NCBI GenBank assembly: GCA_944345365.1
Contig: CALVMJ010000007.1
Span: 1 to 54,577, forward strand
Length of the DNA: 54,577 bases
Source of the DNA: an uncultured Clostridia bacterium
GTDB taxonomy: Bacteria > Bacillota > Clostridia > Christensenellales > UBA1242
Direction: 5' to 3'
Part shown: positions 32,585-40,154 of the stretch, piece after piece
How the letters are laid out: every line of letters begins with the position of its first letter
Numbering within the stretch: position 1 is the stretch's first letter
Notes under the pieces: model-generated
What the model was told of the DNA's origin: nothing
The model's input: only the letters and a program-made list of their open reading frames with translations
Databases searched by the model: none
Program-made: the position numbers and the translations under genes

Positions 32585-33112
32585 ATGAACTTTATTTTTG
32601 CGCAGGTGAGTGGGGCAATAGCCTTAATATTAGTGGCAATTTCTTATTTTTTTAAGAATAAGGATAAGTTTTTGTTATTACAAATAGTGGCTAATATCTT
32701 TTATGGAGCGTCGTTTATATTCAATAATGCTCTTATTTTTGGAATAAATTCTCTTATATCAATAATTCGCGTTTGCATTATATATTTTTTTGAAAAAAAC
32801 AACAAAGAAATACCTGTTTACCTCCCTATGTTTTTTTCGGTAGTCTATATCTTAGTTGGAATCATCTTCTATGAGAATCTTATTGATATTATTGGTATTA
32901 TAACCCCAATTATTTTTACAATTGCAATGTGCAAAAAAAACATGCAACATGTCAGAATTTTAATGTTAATTCCAAATATTTTGTTGGTAATCTCTGCCTT
33001 AATTTATAAAGTTTACACCACAGCTTTATTAGATTTAATCGAAGTGATAGTAATTATAGTTGCAATTTTGCATTTTTATATCCAATCAAAGAAGATAAAA
33101 CATTTGCTTTAA
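32585..33112 (+). CDS. YgjV-family membrane protein
   Basis: Integral membrane protein of 175 residues with about six helices. The pattern GAIALILVAISYFFKNKDKF, then QIVANIFYGASFIFNN, then ISIIRVCIIYFFEK matches the YgjV (Imp-YgjV) family, with short conserved loops between the helices. Function unknown. It lacks a ribosome site and its ATG lies eight bases after a consensus extended -10. Downstream is the truncated cwlD-like copy. Confidence 0.7.
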   Translation: MNFIFAQVSGAIALILVAISYFFKNKDKFLLLQIVANIFYGASFIFNNALIFGINSLISIIRVCIIYFFEKNNKEIPVYLPMFFSVVYILVGIIFYENLIDIIGIITPIIFTIAMCKKNMQHVRILMLIPNILLVISALIYKVYTTALLDLIEVIVIIVAILHFYIQSKKIKHLL

Positions 33113-33248
33113 AAGTTGAAAAGTTGCTGTTTTTTTATCCTTACTTAAACACAAAATTTTTGATGGATTAATTTATTTGCAACAAGGCAAATTTAAAAAA
33201 ATGATTTTGTATAGTTATAATATAATATCGCAAAAAATAAAATATTAT

Positions 33249-33434
33249 ATGAATTTTTTAGTTATGAAAAAACGCACATTGTGTGTGATTGTAAGTCTTT
33301 TGATTTTAACTTTTGTGGTTTTAGGCACGATTTTTGTGGGGCAAGAAGTTTATTCACCTAAGAGCGCCTATACAATTGTTATTGACGCAGGGCACGGTGG
33401 AGTTGATGTCAAGTTAGGACAGTATATAAAATAA
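33249..33434 (+). pseudogene. Truncated cwlD-like amidase copy
   Basis: Sixty-one codons that repeat the start of the intact cwlD at 35,927. MNFLVMKKRTLCVIVSLLIL, and later SPKSAYTIVIDAGHGGVD, align with MKFLTIKKRTLCVLLVGVIL and SPKIVRTIVIDAGHGGVD. The copy holds the membrane anchor and the first zinc-ligand strand, then runs into VKLGQYIK and a stop; all other catalytic parts are missing. The leader before the ATG is alike too. The protein identity is moderate, so the duplication is old. Either a broken amidase gene or the left edge of an inserted segment. A longer frame from a TTG at 33177 is not believed. Confidence 0.75.
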
Positions 33435-33462
33435 AAAAGCATATCAGGTTATATGCTTTTCC
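33435..33462. terminator. Terminator between the cwlD fragment and the cassette
   Basis: Ten-pair perfect stem AAAAGCATAT/ATATGCTTTT (33435-33444 with 33451-33460), six-base loop. Serves the + fragment and the minus cassette that ends at 33,481. Confidence 0.75.
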
Positions 33463-33480
33463 TTATTTCCTTATCATAAG

Positions 33481-33939
33481 TTAAGTTTCTTGCAAAAAAT
33501 CAGTTGCGGTTACATTATCCCATAAGTCTTTTATTAGTTTTCCATTTATTTTTGCATTTTGTTTAAAATCATATATATCATTGAATAATTGTTTTTCATT
33601 TGCTTGTATATTTAATAATGCTATTTTTTTATTATCATCATTATATAAAACGCCATACCTTGTGTTATTTAGAGTGAATTCAACTTCACCATAATTGTTG
33701 TAAGTTTCAATAAAATCATTGAAATTTGCTAATGTAGCAGACTTCCCACTGTTATATTGTTTTATGGCATTATTTAAAGAGGGAATGTTTCGTATTCCAG
33801 CAACATCAGGGTGTTGATATGATTCTTCTGATTGTAGCCAGCCACAATTTGGACATGCGTCACTGTTCCCATATTGGTCTATTTCAATTATGTTCTTACA
33901 AACATCACATTTAACAAATCTTTTATATTCTTTTTGCAT
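33481..33939 (-). CDS. CPCC-type zinc-ribbon protein, candidate immunity protein
   Basis: Protein of 152 residues, cytoplasmic. The N-terminal zinc ribbon has Cys pairs in VKCDVCKNII and DACPNCGWLQ, and is followed by HPDVAGIRNIPSLNNAIKQY. This matches the CPCC family ending (CPVCxWE, DPD, GaN, SL.eA..NY), with the second Cys pair kept. CPCC-like proteins often sit beside toxins as their immunity partner. The second half (about residues 75-152, GEVEFTLNNTRYGVLYNDDN) is another beta domain. It is the last gene of the four-gene minus-strand cassette, ten bases after the toxin-like gene, with AAAGGAG. Confidence 0.7.
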   Translation of the reverse strand: MQKEYKRFVKCDVCKNIIEIDQYGNSDACPNCGWLQSEESYQHPDVAGIRNIPSLNNAIKQYNSGKSATLANFNDFIETYNNYGEVEFTLNNTRYGVLYNDDNKKIALLNIQANEKQLFNDIYDFKQNAKINGKLIKDLWDNVTATDFLQET

Positions 33940-33949
33940 AATTACTCCT

Positions 33950-34225
33950 TTAACAAAAGTTATTATCTACTGGGGAATGATCTTCATTTCTTAGAGGTCC
34001 CTTATTGTCGTCCCAATGCCAATAATGGTCATGTGGACGAGGATCACCATGGTTATAATCTCTATTATGAATTACCCAACCATCTGGACCATACCATCTT
34101 CGCTGTATTAATTCACCTTTTTCATTATATAAGTCTGTTCGCGTGTTAGGAGTGTCCTTTCTTGGTAAACTTCCTAATCGACCTTTTGCAGATTTAATTC
34201 CGCCACTTGGTTTACACATTCCCAT
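33950..34225 (-). CDS. Small toxin-like protein (polymorphic-toxin C-terminal domain type)
   Basis: Protein of 91 residues without signal peptide. The region KGRLGSLPRKDTPNTRTDLY then NEKGELIQRRWYGPDGWVIH then RDYNHGDPRPHDHYWHWDD has the look of a C-terminal domain known from polymorphic toxins and some phage proteins (P-N-S, R-R-Y-Y-G-x-D-G-R, D-Y-N-H, F-P-H-x-H). Here it stands alone. The clustered Asp and His residues (at about 64-72) could be catalytic or metal-binding; no enzyme activity is proven. It overlaps the HNH gene by one base (TAATG) and has AGGAGGTG. It is followed by the CPCC-type gene, as in toxin-immunity order. Confidence 0.6.
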   Translation of the reverse strand: MGMCKPSGGIKSAKGRLGSLPRKDTPNTRTDLYNEKGELIQRRWYGPDGWVIHNRDYNHGDPRPHDHYWHWDDNKGPLRNEDHSPVDNNFC

Positions 34226-35049
34226 TATAACACCTCCTGTGGCAAAATTTCAAAGTTTTTTGATGTCGTTTCTCCACCTGTTCCAATAAGTTTGAATTTT
34301 AAATTCTTGCCGATTAAGGTTTTTACTTTTAGTTCGGTTGTGAAAAGCCCTACTACATTATACGTAGTTTTAATTTTTATATCATCTAAATACCATTCAA
34401 TTTTATTTACATTTTCGCATACAATGGTTAAGGTTCCTTGATAATTATCTACATAAATGTATAAAACAATTGGTTCAAGATAGTATAATTTTTTACTTTT
34501 TATTGAGAACAAATTATTATATTCTGTTTTTAAATAATCATATTCATTCCAATTAATATTTTCATACGGGTTTTTTATTAGGGGAATGTTATTTTGTTTT
34601 ATTTCAATTCCACTTCCGCCAAATTTTTCTAAATTTGCGGCTATCTTCCAGCGATAAACTGAATTCCTTTCATTGTATTCAAGTAAAGACTTGTTGAGAT
34701 GACTTGCAAATTCCATTTCCGAAGCATTGTTAACGTTCATAAAATGCTCTTGTGCTTCTTCGCCATAGCCAAGTCTAACAGAGTTTTTAAAATGTTTAAC
34801 TCCATGACACTTTGAACAAATCGCAATAATTTGTTTTAAAGTCTGTGTTTTCTTTTCTATACTAAAATCCCATTCTTCGTGGACATCAAGGTCGCTTGTT
34901 TTATAACCGCATATTTCACATTTTCCATTTGCTCTTTTAAGCGCAAAATTGCGGAGTTTGTCCCAATCTTTTTTAGATAGTGTTTTGCTAAAATCGTTGT
35001 TCCAAGCACCTTTTGGGAGCATATTGATAGTTAGTTTTAAATCTTCCAT
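34225..35049 (-). CDS. HNH-type protein with beta-rich C-terminal domain
   Basis: Protein of 274 residues. The HNH fold reads GKCEICG (Cys44, Cys47), SDLDVHEEW (His57) and ICSKCHGVKH (Cys78, Cys81, His82, His86), so both the zinc knuckles and the catalytic histidine are there. Such domains are found in homing, restriction and toxin nucleases. The C-terminal half (about 175-274) is beta-rich (PIVLYIYVDNYQGTLTIVCE) and looks like an Ig-like or binding domain. The stop overlaps the next start by one base. Nine bases separate it from the DUF4417 gene. It could be the nuclease of a defence or mobile cassette. Confidence 0.75.
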   Translation of the reverse strand: MEDLKLTINMLPKGAWNNDFSKTLSKKDWDKLRNFALKRANGKCEICGYKTSDLDVHEEWDFSIEKKTQTLKQIIAICSKCHGVKHFKNSVRLGYGEEAQEHFMNVNNASEMEFASHLNKSLLEYNERNSVYRWKIAANLEKFGGSGIEIKQNNIPLIKNPYENINWNEYDYLKTEYNNLFSIKSKKLYYLEPIVLYIYVDNYQGTLTIVCENVNKIEWYLDDIKIKTTYNVVGLFTTELKVKTLIGKNLKFKLIGTGGETTSKNFEILPQEVL

Positions 35050-35058
35050 AATTTGCTC

Positions 35059-35796
35059 CTATATTTCCGGATAAAGTTCGCCAGCAAAATATTTTCTAGT
35101 AAACTCACTTAATCCAATTTTTTTGATAAGTTCTTCTCGGTTATATGGGTCGATTACTTTAATATTTCCTTTCATTTCATCAAAAGGTGTTCCATAGCAG
35201 ATAATTGCACTTGGTTTAATTTTTTCCATCATAATTTCATAGCCCTCCATAAAACCCTTCTTGTTATCTTCTCTTGTGTAAGTTGATACCGCCACAACTG
35301 ACCCTTCTTCAACACCATCACAAAAGAAATCAAAGCAATCATATGAACCCCACGAAATTGTTGGAATTACAAGCATATCTTGTTTTTGCCAAAAAGCACC
35401 GCACCATCGATTTTTGAAAACACTATCTATTTGTCTAGCAAGTGGCATATCCTTATATGTGCTAAATTCAGGAGTAAGTAAAGCATAGTATTGATCTAGT
35501 TTTTCAAGTGCTTGCTCAGGTTTTTCATAGACTGTTTCAAAATTCCAGTCATAAGTGAAGAAGTGAATTGTTTTATTTTTGTTTTCTTCATCATCATTTT
35601 TTGTTTTTAAATAACTTAATAATTCTATTTTATCCAAGTCAATATTTTGTTTCTTGATTAATGGCATTCCATATTTTCCACTTTTTTCAAATTCATTTCT
35701 CACAAGTTTTTGTTTCTTTTTTCGCTTTTCTTCTTCATAATCAGCTGTTCTTTCTGTATTAGAAAAAAGCGAATTTAATTGTTCGTTGTTAATCAT
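35059..35796 (-). CDS. DUF4417-family protein
   Basis: Protein of 245 residues. The second half has the DUF4417 pattern: NRWCGAFWQKQDMLVIPTIS followed by WGSYDCFDFFCDGVEEGSVV, VAVSTYTRED and KPSAIICYGTPF. The N-terminal 70 residues are charged and helical. DUF4417 genes are common on phages, plasmids and conjugative elements, but the molecular function is unknown. It is first in the four-gene cassette. AAAGGAG precedes the ATG, and its leader carries two inverted repeats. This suggests that the cassette moves as a unit, though no integrase is seen. Confidence 0.8.
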   Translation of the reverse strand: MINNEQLNSLFSNTERTADYEEEKRKKKQKLVRNEFEKSGKYGMPLIKKQNIDLDKIELLSYLKTKNDDEENKNKTIHFFTYDWNFETVYEKPEQALEKLDQYYALLTPEFSTYKDMPLARQIDSVFKNRWCGAFWQKQDMLVIPTISWGSYDCFDFFCDGVEEGSVVAVSTYTREDNKKGFMEGYEIMMEKIKPSAIICYGTPFDEMKGNIKVIDPYNREELIKKIGLSEFTRKYFAGELYPEI

Positions 35797-35926
35797 TTTT
35801 ATTCTCCTTTTATTTTACGTCTCTTAAAACAAAAAGAGATTAATATTGAAATTTTGAGGTTTCAATATTTTGTGACATTTTTTTTGATTTTGTTATATAA
35901 AAAATTTTTGTTTAATAAAATACAAT
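35797..35926 (-). promoter_or_regulatory. Leader region of the cassette with two inverted repeats
   Basis: Perfect 10-base inverted repeat AATATTGAAA/TTTCAATATT (35842-35851 and 35860-35869, eight-base spacer) and a second one, TCTCTT/AAGAGA (35820-35825 and 35834-35839). Both lie between the DUF4417 start and the cwlD start, the only place for the cassette promoter. Such dyads are typical operators of autoregulated cassettes. No fully convincing -35/-10 pair is seen. Confidence 0.45.
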
Positions 35927-36616
35927 ATGAAATTCTTAACAATAAAAAAGCGGACATTGTGTGTTCTTTTGGTGGGTGTGATTTTGATTTGTTCGGTGGT
36001 TGGTGTGTGCCATGCGGTTAGGGCGGTAAGTTCGCCAAAGATAGTGCGCACCATTGTTATTGACGCAGGCCACGGCGGAGTTGATGGTGGATGTGTTGGT
36101 AAAAATACGGGCATTACTGAAAGTGAGTTAAATTTAATATATGCAAAGAAATTACAGGAGCTTTGTAGTCAGGCTGGATTAAGAGTAGTTATGACAAGGG
36201 CAGATATGAATGGGCTTTATTCTCCTTTTGCAACAAACAAGAAAAAATCTGAAATGAAAAAGAGGGAACAAATTATTAATGAAAGCGATGCAGATTTGCT
36301 CATTAGCATTCATATGAACAGTCTTCCGATTAAAAGTGTTAAAGGTGCTCAAGTTTTTTTTAGAGGGGATAATTTGGCTAGCAAAGAATTTGCAGATAGT
36401 ATTACAAATAGCCTAAAAAACAATCTTGAATACATTAGAGGAGACAGTAAAATAGGAGATTATTATATCTTAAATTGTAACGATAAAGCAGGAATTTTGA
36501 TTGAATGTGGATTTTTGTCAAGTCCCGAAGAGGAAATTCTTTTAAGTCAGAGTGACTATATACAAAAATTTTGCAATGCTGTTATGGTTGGAATATTTAG
36601 TTTTCTCGATATGTGA
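35927..36616 (+). CDS. cwlD: N-acetylmuramoyl-L-alanine amidase, CwlD-like
   Basis: Membrane-anchored amidase_3 enzyme of 229 residues. The N-terminal helix (about residues 10-33) anchors it. Zinc ligands are His49 in IDAGHGGVDGG, Glu65 in ITESELNL and His129 in LLISIHMNSLP; the catalytic Glu193 is in ILIECGFLSSPEEE. In spore formers CwlD takes part in making muramic-delta-lactam of the spore cortex. Size and the single anchor fit CwlD better than longer vegetative amidases with wall-binding repeats. No ribosome site is seen in front of the ATG. A truncated copy lies at 33,249. Its neighbours (gmk-like, spoIIE) keep the sporulation theme. Confidence 0.85.
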   Translation: MKFLTIKKRTLCVLLVGVILICSVVGVCHAVRAVSSPKIVRTIVIDAGHGGVDGGCVGKNTGITESELNLIYAKKLQELCSQAGLRVVMTRADMNGLYSPFATNKKKSEMKKREQIINESDADLLISIHMNSLPIKSVKGAQVFFRGDNLASKEFADSITNSLKNNLEYIRGDSKIGDYYILNCNDKAGILIECGFLSSPEEEILLSQSDYIQKFCNAVMVGIFSFLDM

Positions 36617-36679
36617 AAAATGGGTTAATTTATTTTGAGCTTTGAAAAAATTATAGTAATATAACTTAAAGGAGGCAAT

Positions 36680-37213
36680 ATGCTTATTGTATTGTCGGGA
36701 CCATCTGGAAGTGGAAAAAATACTATAATTAAAGAAGTGATGAAAAGTCAGCCATCTCTTAAAATAATGAAAACTTGCACGACCAGAAAGAGAAGAGGGG
36801 AGGGAGATGATGCCTATTATTTTTTAACTGAGCAAGAATTTAAAGACAAACTAAAAAATAACGAGTTTTTTGAATATGAGCAGGTTCATAAGGGATTATA
36901 TTATGGAGTTTTAAATTCGTCATTGAATAAAATTGTTGAAAAAGATATTTATTTAAAAGATATAGATGTCAATGGATATATGAAATTAAAAAAAGAATTT
37001 GGAGAGAATGTTTGTGGAATATATCTTGATGTTCCCAAAAAAGTGCTTATTGATAGGTTGCTAAAAAGAGGGGAATCAGAAGAATCAGCAAAAAAAAGGC
37101 TGTCAAGATTTGAGTATGAAAAAAGTTTTTCAAGCAAATATGATCTGGTTATAAAAAACGATGATTTAAAAACGACAGCAAATGAAATAATTAAATTTAT
37201 TAAAAACTTATAG
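36680..37213 (+). CDS. gmk: Guanylate kinase-like protein
   Basis: GMP kinase fold of 177 residues, somewhat shorter than the usual 190-210. P-loop SGPSGSGKNT at residues 6-15 with Asn where most enzymes have Ser or Thr; GMP-binding parts TTRKRRGEGDDAYYFLTEQE and FFEYEQVHKGLYYG; then GIYLDVPKKVLIDRLLKRGE in the LID region. All key parts are kept, so it is likely to be active, although the P-loop change and the short length leave room for a variant role. AAAGGAGG sets the start. A terminator follows, so it is not co-transcribed with spoIIE. Confidence 0.8.
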   Translation: MLIVLSGPSGSGKNTIIKEVMKSQPSLKIMKTCTTRKRRGEGDDAYYFLTEQEFKDKLKNNEFFEYEQVHKGLYYGVLNSSLNKIVEKDIYLKDIDVNGYMKLKKEFGENVCGIYLDVPKKVLIDRLLKRGESEESAKKRLSRFEYEKSFSSKYDLVIKNDDLKTTANEIIKFIKNL

Positions 37214-37250
37214 AGAAAGAAAAAAAACAGTCTTTCCCTATTTTTTTTTA
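37213..37250 (+). terminator. Terminator of the guanylate kinase-like gene
   Basis: Stem GAAAGA/TCTTTC (37215-37220 with 37231-37236) with a ten-base loop and a following run of nine T. It overlaps the stop region of the gene. Confidence 0.6.
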
Positions 37251-37254
37251 ATTA

Positions 37255-37308
37255 GTGACAAAATCCAACAAAATATAAATATCTCTTTTTCTTAGTCAGT
37301 GATATCAT
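37255..37308 (+). promoter_or_regulatory. Candidate Spo0A-dependent promoter of spoIIE
   Basis: Extended -10 TGaTATCAT (TATCAT at 37303-37308) without a -35 at the usual distance. GTGACAAAA (37255-37263; reverse TTTTGTCAC) resembles the 0A box core TTTTGTCGA and lies about 40 bases upstream. This matches the expected architecture of an activated spoIIE promoter, but one base of the core differs. Confidence 0.35.
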
Positions 37309-37326
37309 TAGGTAATAGGAGATCTT

Positions 37327-39609
37327 ATGACTATAAAAAAGAGTGTTTTTTATCCAATTTATTTTGTTTTATTGACCGGAATTTTTTATGTTCTTTGTAA
37401 TGCAAGCATAGGAAGTTTAATTTATCCCTTTGCAATAGGCTTTGCCTTTGCTTTGGTTTGGGCAAATCAAAAACCTTGGATAGTTTGCCCTGCTTACTTG
37501 GTGGCAAGCATAGTTTTTGACTATGGTTTTTACAACATAATTTCAACTATATCGGCCGTTTCACTTTTGGTGATTCCTTATTACATACATGTGCTTTTAA
37601 AACGAAATATGAAAATTTGGGAGATGGCGATTTATGTTGCGCTTTCAAATATTTCAAACATACTTTTTTCCTATTTTGGCGGAGGAACTTTTTACTATGA
37701 AATAATTTCAATGGTAATAAGTGTTATATTTATGCTTTTGTCGACTAATATTTTAGAAGCAATTTTTGTCAGAGGGCTTTCATATAAGTTGACAATAATG
37801 GAGCTAATAAGTGGAGGACTAATACTTTTAGTGTTCAGTGATGGGTTAACTCCTCTTTGGATAGGTCCTTTTTCGTTTCTAAAGCTTTTTGTTTCCTTCA
37901 CAACCCTGGTAATAGCATATTGTAGCAAAAGTTATTTTGCAGTTTTTGTTTCGGTTATAATGGGTTTTGGTTCTCTTCTGGGGATAAATAATCCAGTGTT
38001 TATTGCTCCATTCATAATTTGGGCGATGGCAATATCCCTTTTTAAAAGTTATAAAAAATATTTAATGCCGGTTGCATTAATTTTAGGAGAGGTTTTATCA
38101 GGCTTTTATTTTGATTTATATTATAATTTTTCCCCTTGGCAAATTTCTCCAGTCATAACATCTTGTCTTATATTTCTTGCGATCCCAAATAAGGCATTTG
38201 ACAAAATAAAGGCTATTTTGTCAACAAAATCAAACAGAATTGCAGTGAAAGATGTAGTAAACAGAAACAGAGAAGTTTTGGAAAACAGATTAAGAACGCT
38301 AAGTGAAGTTTTTTCGGATATGGACAAGACATTTAGGAAGCTGGCAAAAAAATCTCTCTCCGAAAAAGATATGAAAGATGTTTTAAGAAGAGAGTTGAAG
38401 AAAAAGGTTTGTGAAAATTGTCCCGAGAAAAATAGGTGTTACAGAGCTTATAGCAATGAAATGGAAGGAGTTTTAAGGGAAATTTCTGACATAGCTTTTG
38501 AAAAAGGAAAAATTAGCGTTTTAGATATTCCCAATTTTTTAAATGCTCATTGCAATAAAATAACCACAATTATTTCCACTGTAAACACGCTTTGTGAGCA
38601 ATATAAAAGATATTCCGAGCTTATAGGAAATATTGATGTAAGCAAATTGCTTATTGCCGACCAACTTTATGGAATATCTGAAATTATGAAAAAACTAGCA
38701 AAGGAAGTGGATATGCCTGTTTCTTTTGATAATGTTAGGGAAGAGAAAATTATGGAGGAGCTCTTGTTTAACGAGGTTATATGCGACGATTTAATTGTTT
38801 ACCAAAAGGACATTCACACCTTGGAGGCAACTTTACTTGTAAGAAATGAGGACAAAGATAAAGCTATTATACCAAATATTGTTGGAAAGATTTGTGGAAA
38901 TGAAATGGCAGTGCAAAGAACAATTTCGTCTGTCAAGCCGGGCTGGTCAACCTTGTCGCTAAAAACCATTCCAAAATACGATTGTATTTTTGGAATAAGC
39001 ATGCAGACAAAAAGTGGATCTGCTAAGAGTGGGGATTGCCATAGCGTTTTAAAACTAGATTCAGACAAATTTCTTTTCGCCCTTTGTGATGGAATGGGTA
39101 GTGGTGATAAGGCAGAAGAGATAAGTGAGAATGCTATAAACTTAGTTGAAAATTTTTATAAGGCTGGATTTGAAAGTGATTTGGTTTTATCAAGCGTTAA
39201 TAAGCTCTTATCTTTACAAAGGGAAGAAGCCTTTTCGGCGCTAGATATTTGCATATTAGACCTAAAGAATGGAATAGCAGATTTTGTTAAAATGGGCACG
39301 CCTTGTGGATTTTTAGTAAGTAAAGAAAAGTGTCAAATTATTGAAGGAAGCTCATTGCCACTAGGAATTGTAAAAAATACTGTGCCGGACAGCAAAAAAG
39401 TGATAACTGAGGCGGGAGATTTTATAATACTGACAACAGATGGAATAAGTGATTCGTTTGAGAGCGATGAAAAACTTGCCGAGTTTATATGCTCATTAAA
39501 TGATAAAAATCCACAAGACATAAGCGACAAAATTTTGGACAAGGCTCTTGAAAATAACCAAGGAATGGCAAAAGATGATATGAGTGTTTTAGTGGTAAAA
39601 ATTTTTTAA
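37327..39609 (+). CDS. spoIIE: Stage II sporulation protein E (PP2C phosphatase)
   Basis: Membrane protein phosphatase of 760 residues (Bacillus form about 827). Roughly ten membrane helices fill residues 1-300, followed by a linker with a Cys group (KKVCENCPEKNRCYRAYSNE) and a C-terminal PP2C domain from about residue 540. The metal-binding blocks are FALCDGMGSGDKA, SALDICILDL, KMGTPCGFLVS and ILTTDGISDSF. SpoIIE dephosphorylates the anti-anti-sigma SpoIIAA to release sigma F in the forespore and acts at the polar septum. It is the clearest evidence of a sporulation pathway here. TAGGAG precedes the ATG. Confidence 0.9.
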   Translation: MTIKKSVFYPIYFVLLTGIFYVLCNASIGSLIYPFAIGFAFALVWANQKPWIVCPAYLVASIVFDYGFYNIISTISAVSLLVIPYYIHVLLKRNMKIWEMAIYVALSNISNILFSYFGGGTFYYEIISMVISVIFMLLSTNILEAIFVRGLSYKLTIMELISGGLILLVFSDGLTPLWIGPFSFLKLFVSFTTLVIAYCSKSYFAVFVSVIMGFGSLLGINNPVFIAPFIIWAMAISLFKSYKKYLMPVALILGEVLSGFYFDLYYNFSPWQISPVITSCLIFLAIPNKAFDKIKAILSTKSNRIAVKDVVNRNREVLENRLRTLSEVFSDMDKTFRKLAKKSLSEKDMKDVLRRELKKKVCENCPEKNRCYRAYSNEMEGVLREISDIAFEKGKISVLDIPNFLNAHCNKITTIISTVNTLCEQYKRYSELIGNIDVSKLLIADQLYGISEIMKKLAKEVDMPVSFDNVREEKIMEELLFNEVICDDLIVYQKDIHTLEATLLVRNEDKDKAIIPNIVGKICGNEMAVQRTISSVKPGWSTLSLKTIPKYDCIFGISMQTKSGSAKSGDCHSVLKLDSDKFLFALCDGMGSGDKAEEISENAINLVENFYKAGFESDLVLSSVNKLLSLQREEAFSALDICILDLKNGIADFVKMGTPCGFLVSKEKCQIIEGSSLPLGIVKNTVPDSKKVITEAGDFIILTTDGISDSFESDEKLAEFICSLNDKNPQDISDKILDKALENNQGMAKDDMSVLVVKIF

Positions 39610-39623
39610 TTTACTGCATATAG

Positions 39624-39653
39624 TTGATTTTTTCTCCTAATTTATGCTATCTT
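39624..39653 (+). promoter_or_regulatory. Promoter of the NDK-like gene
   Basis: TTGATT (39624-39629), 18-base spacer, extended -10 TGcTATCTT (TATCTT at 39648-39653), then GGAAAGGAG. Confidence 0.55.
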
Positions 39654-39674
39654 AGATCAGGAAAGGAGAAAATT

Positions 39675-40154
39675 ATGGAAAAATGCTATTTTATGTTTAA
39701 GCCTGGTTACACAGACGATGTAACGGTAAAAGAAGTTTTAAATAAATTGAAAGACGAAGGGTTTAGCGTTGTTAAAACAAAAAAAATGAAGCTAAGCAGT
39801 GAAGCTTGCAGGGAGCACTATGCGCATATAGTTGATTTAAAAGACAAAATAACAGGAGAGCCAATTTATCCAAAGCTAGAAAGTTATATGCTTAGTGATG
39901 TTGTTGTTGGTTGTTTGATAGAGGGAAATGATGGAACTATTGACAAGCTTAGAAAAATAATGGGCTCAACCAAAAATCCTGAGAAAGGAACTTTAAGAGA
40001 AATTTATACAAAGAGGGTTCCATTAAAGGACAGAGTTACAAAAAATGGTTTTCATTGCTCAGATTCTGTTGAAAACGGCGAAATAGAAATTGACAGATTT
40101 TTTAATAGGGCAAAAGAGCTAAAAATTGAAGAAGTCAATTCTATAGAAAAATAG
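39675..40154 (+). CDS. Divergent nucleoside-diphosphate kinase
   Basis: Member of the NDK family, 159 residues. It keeps the phosphate-binding Lys9 (MFKPGY; normally IKPDA), the IMGSTKNPEKGTLREIY loop with Arg and Thr contacts, and the phospho-histidine His127 in NGFHCSDS (normally N-x-x-HGSDS, with Cys here). The usual region around the tyrosine (SEACREHYAH) is present, but an insert follows near residues 55-70. All catalytic residues I can see are kept, so it may be an active but diverged NDK. The ATG at 39675 follows AAAGGAG; a longer frame from 39624 would read through the promoter. Confidence 0.8.
   Translation: MEKCYFMFKPGYTDDVTVKEVLNKLKDEGFSVVKTKKMKLSSEACREHYAHIVDLKDKITGEPIYPKLESYMLSDVVVGCLIEGNDGTIDKLRKIMGSTKNPEKGTLREIYTKRVPLKDRVTKNGFHCSDSVENGEIEIDRFFNRAKELKIEEVNSIEK

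Noticed and set aside
33177..33248. Longer reading frame upstream of the truncated cwlD-like copy, from a TTG
   Set aside because: No ribosome site, odd composition, and the homology with cwlD begins only at the ATG at 33249.
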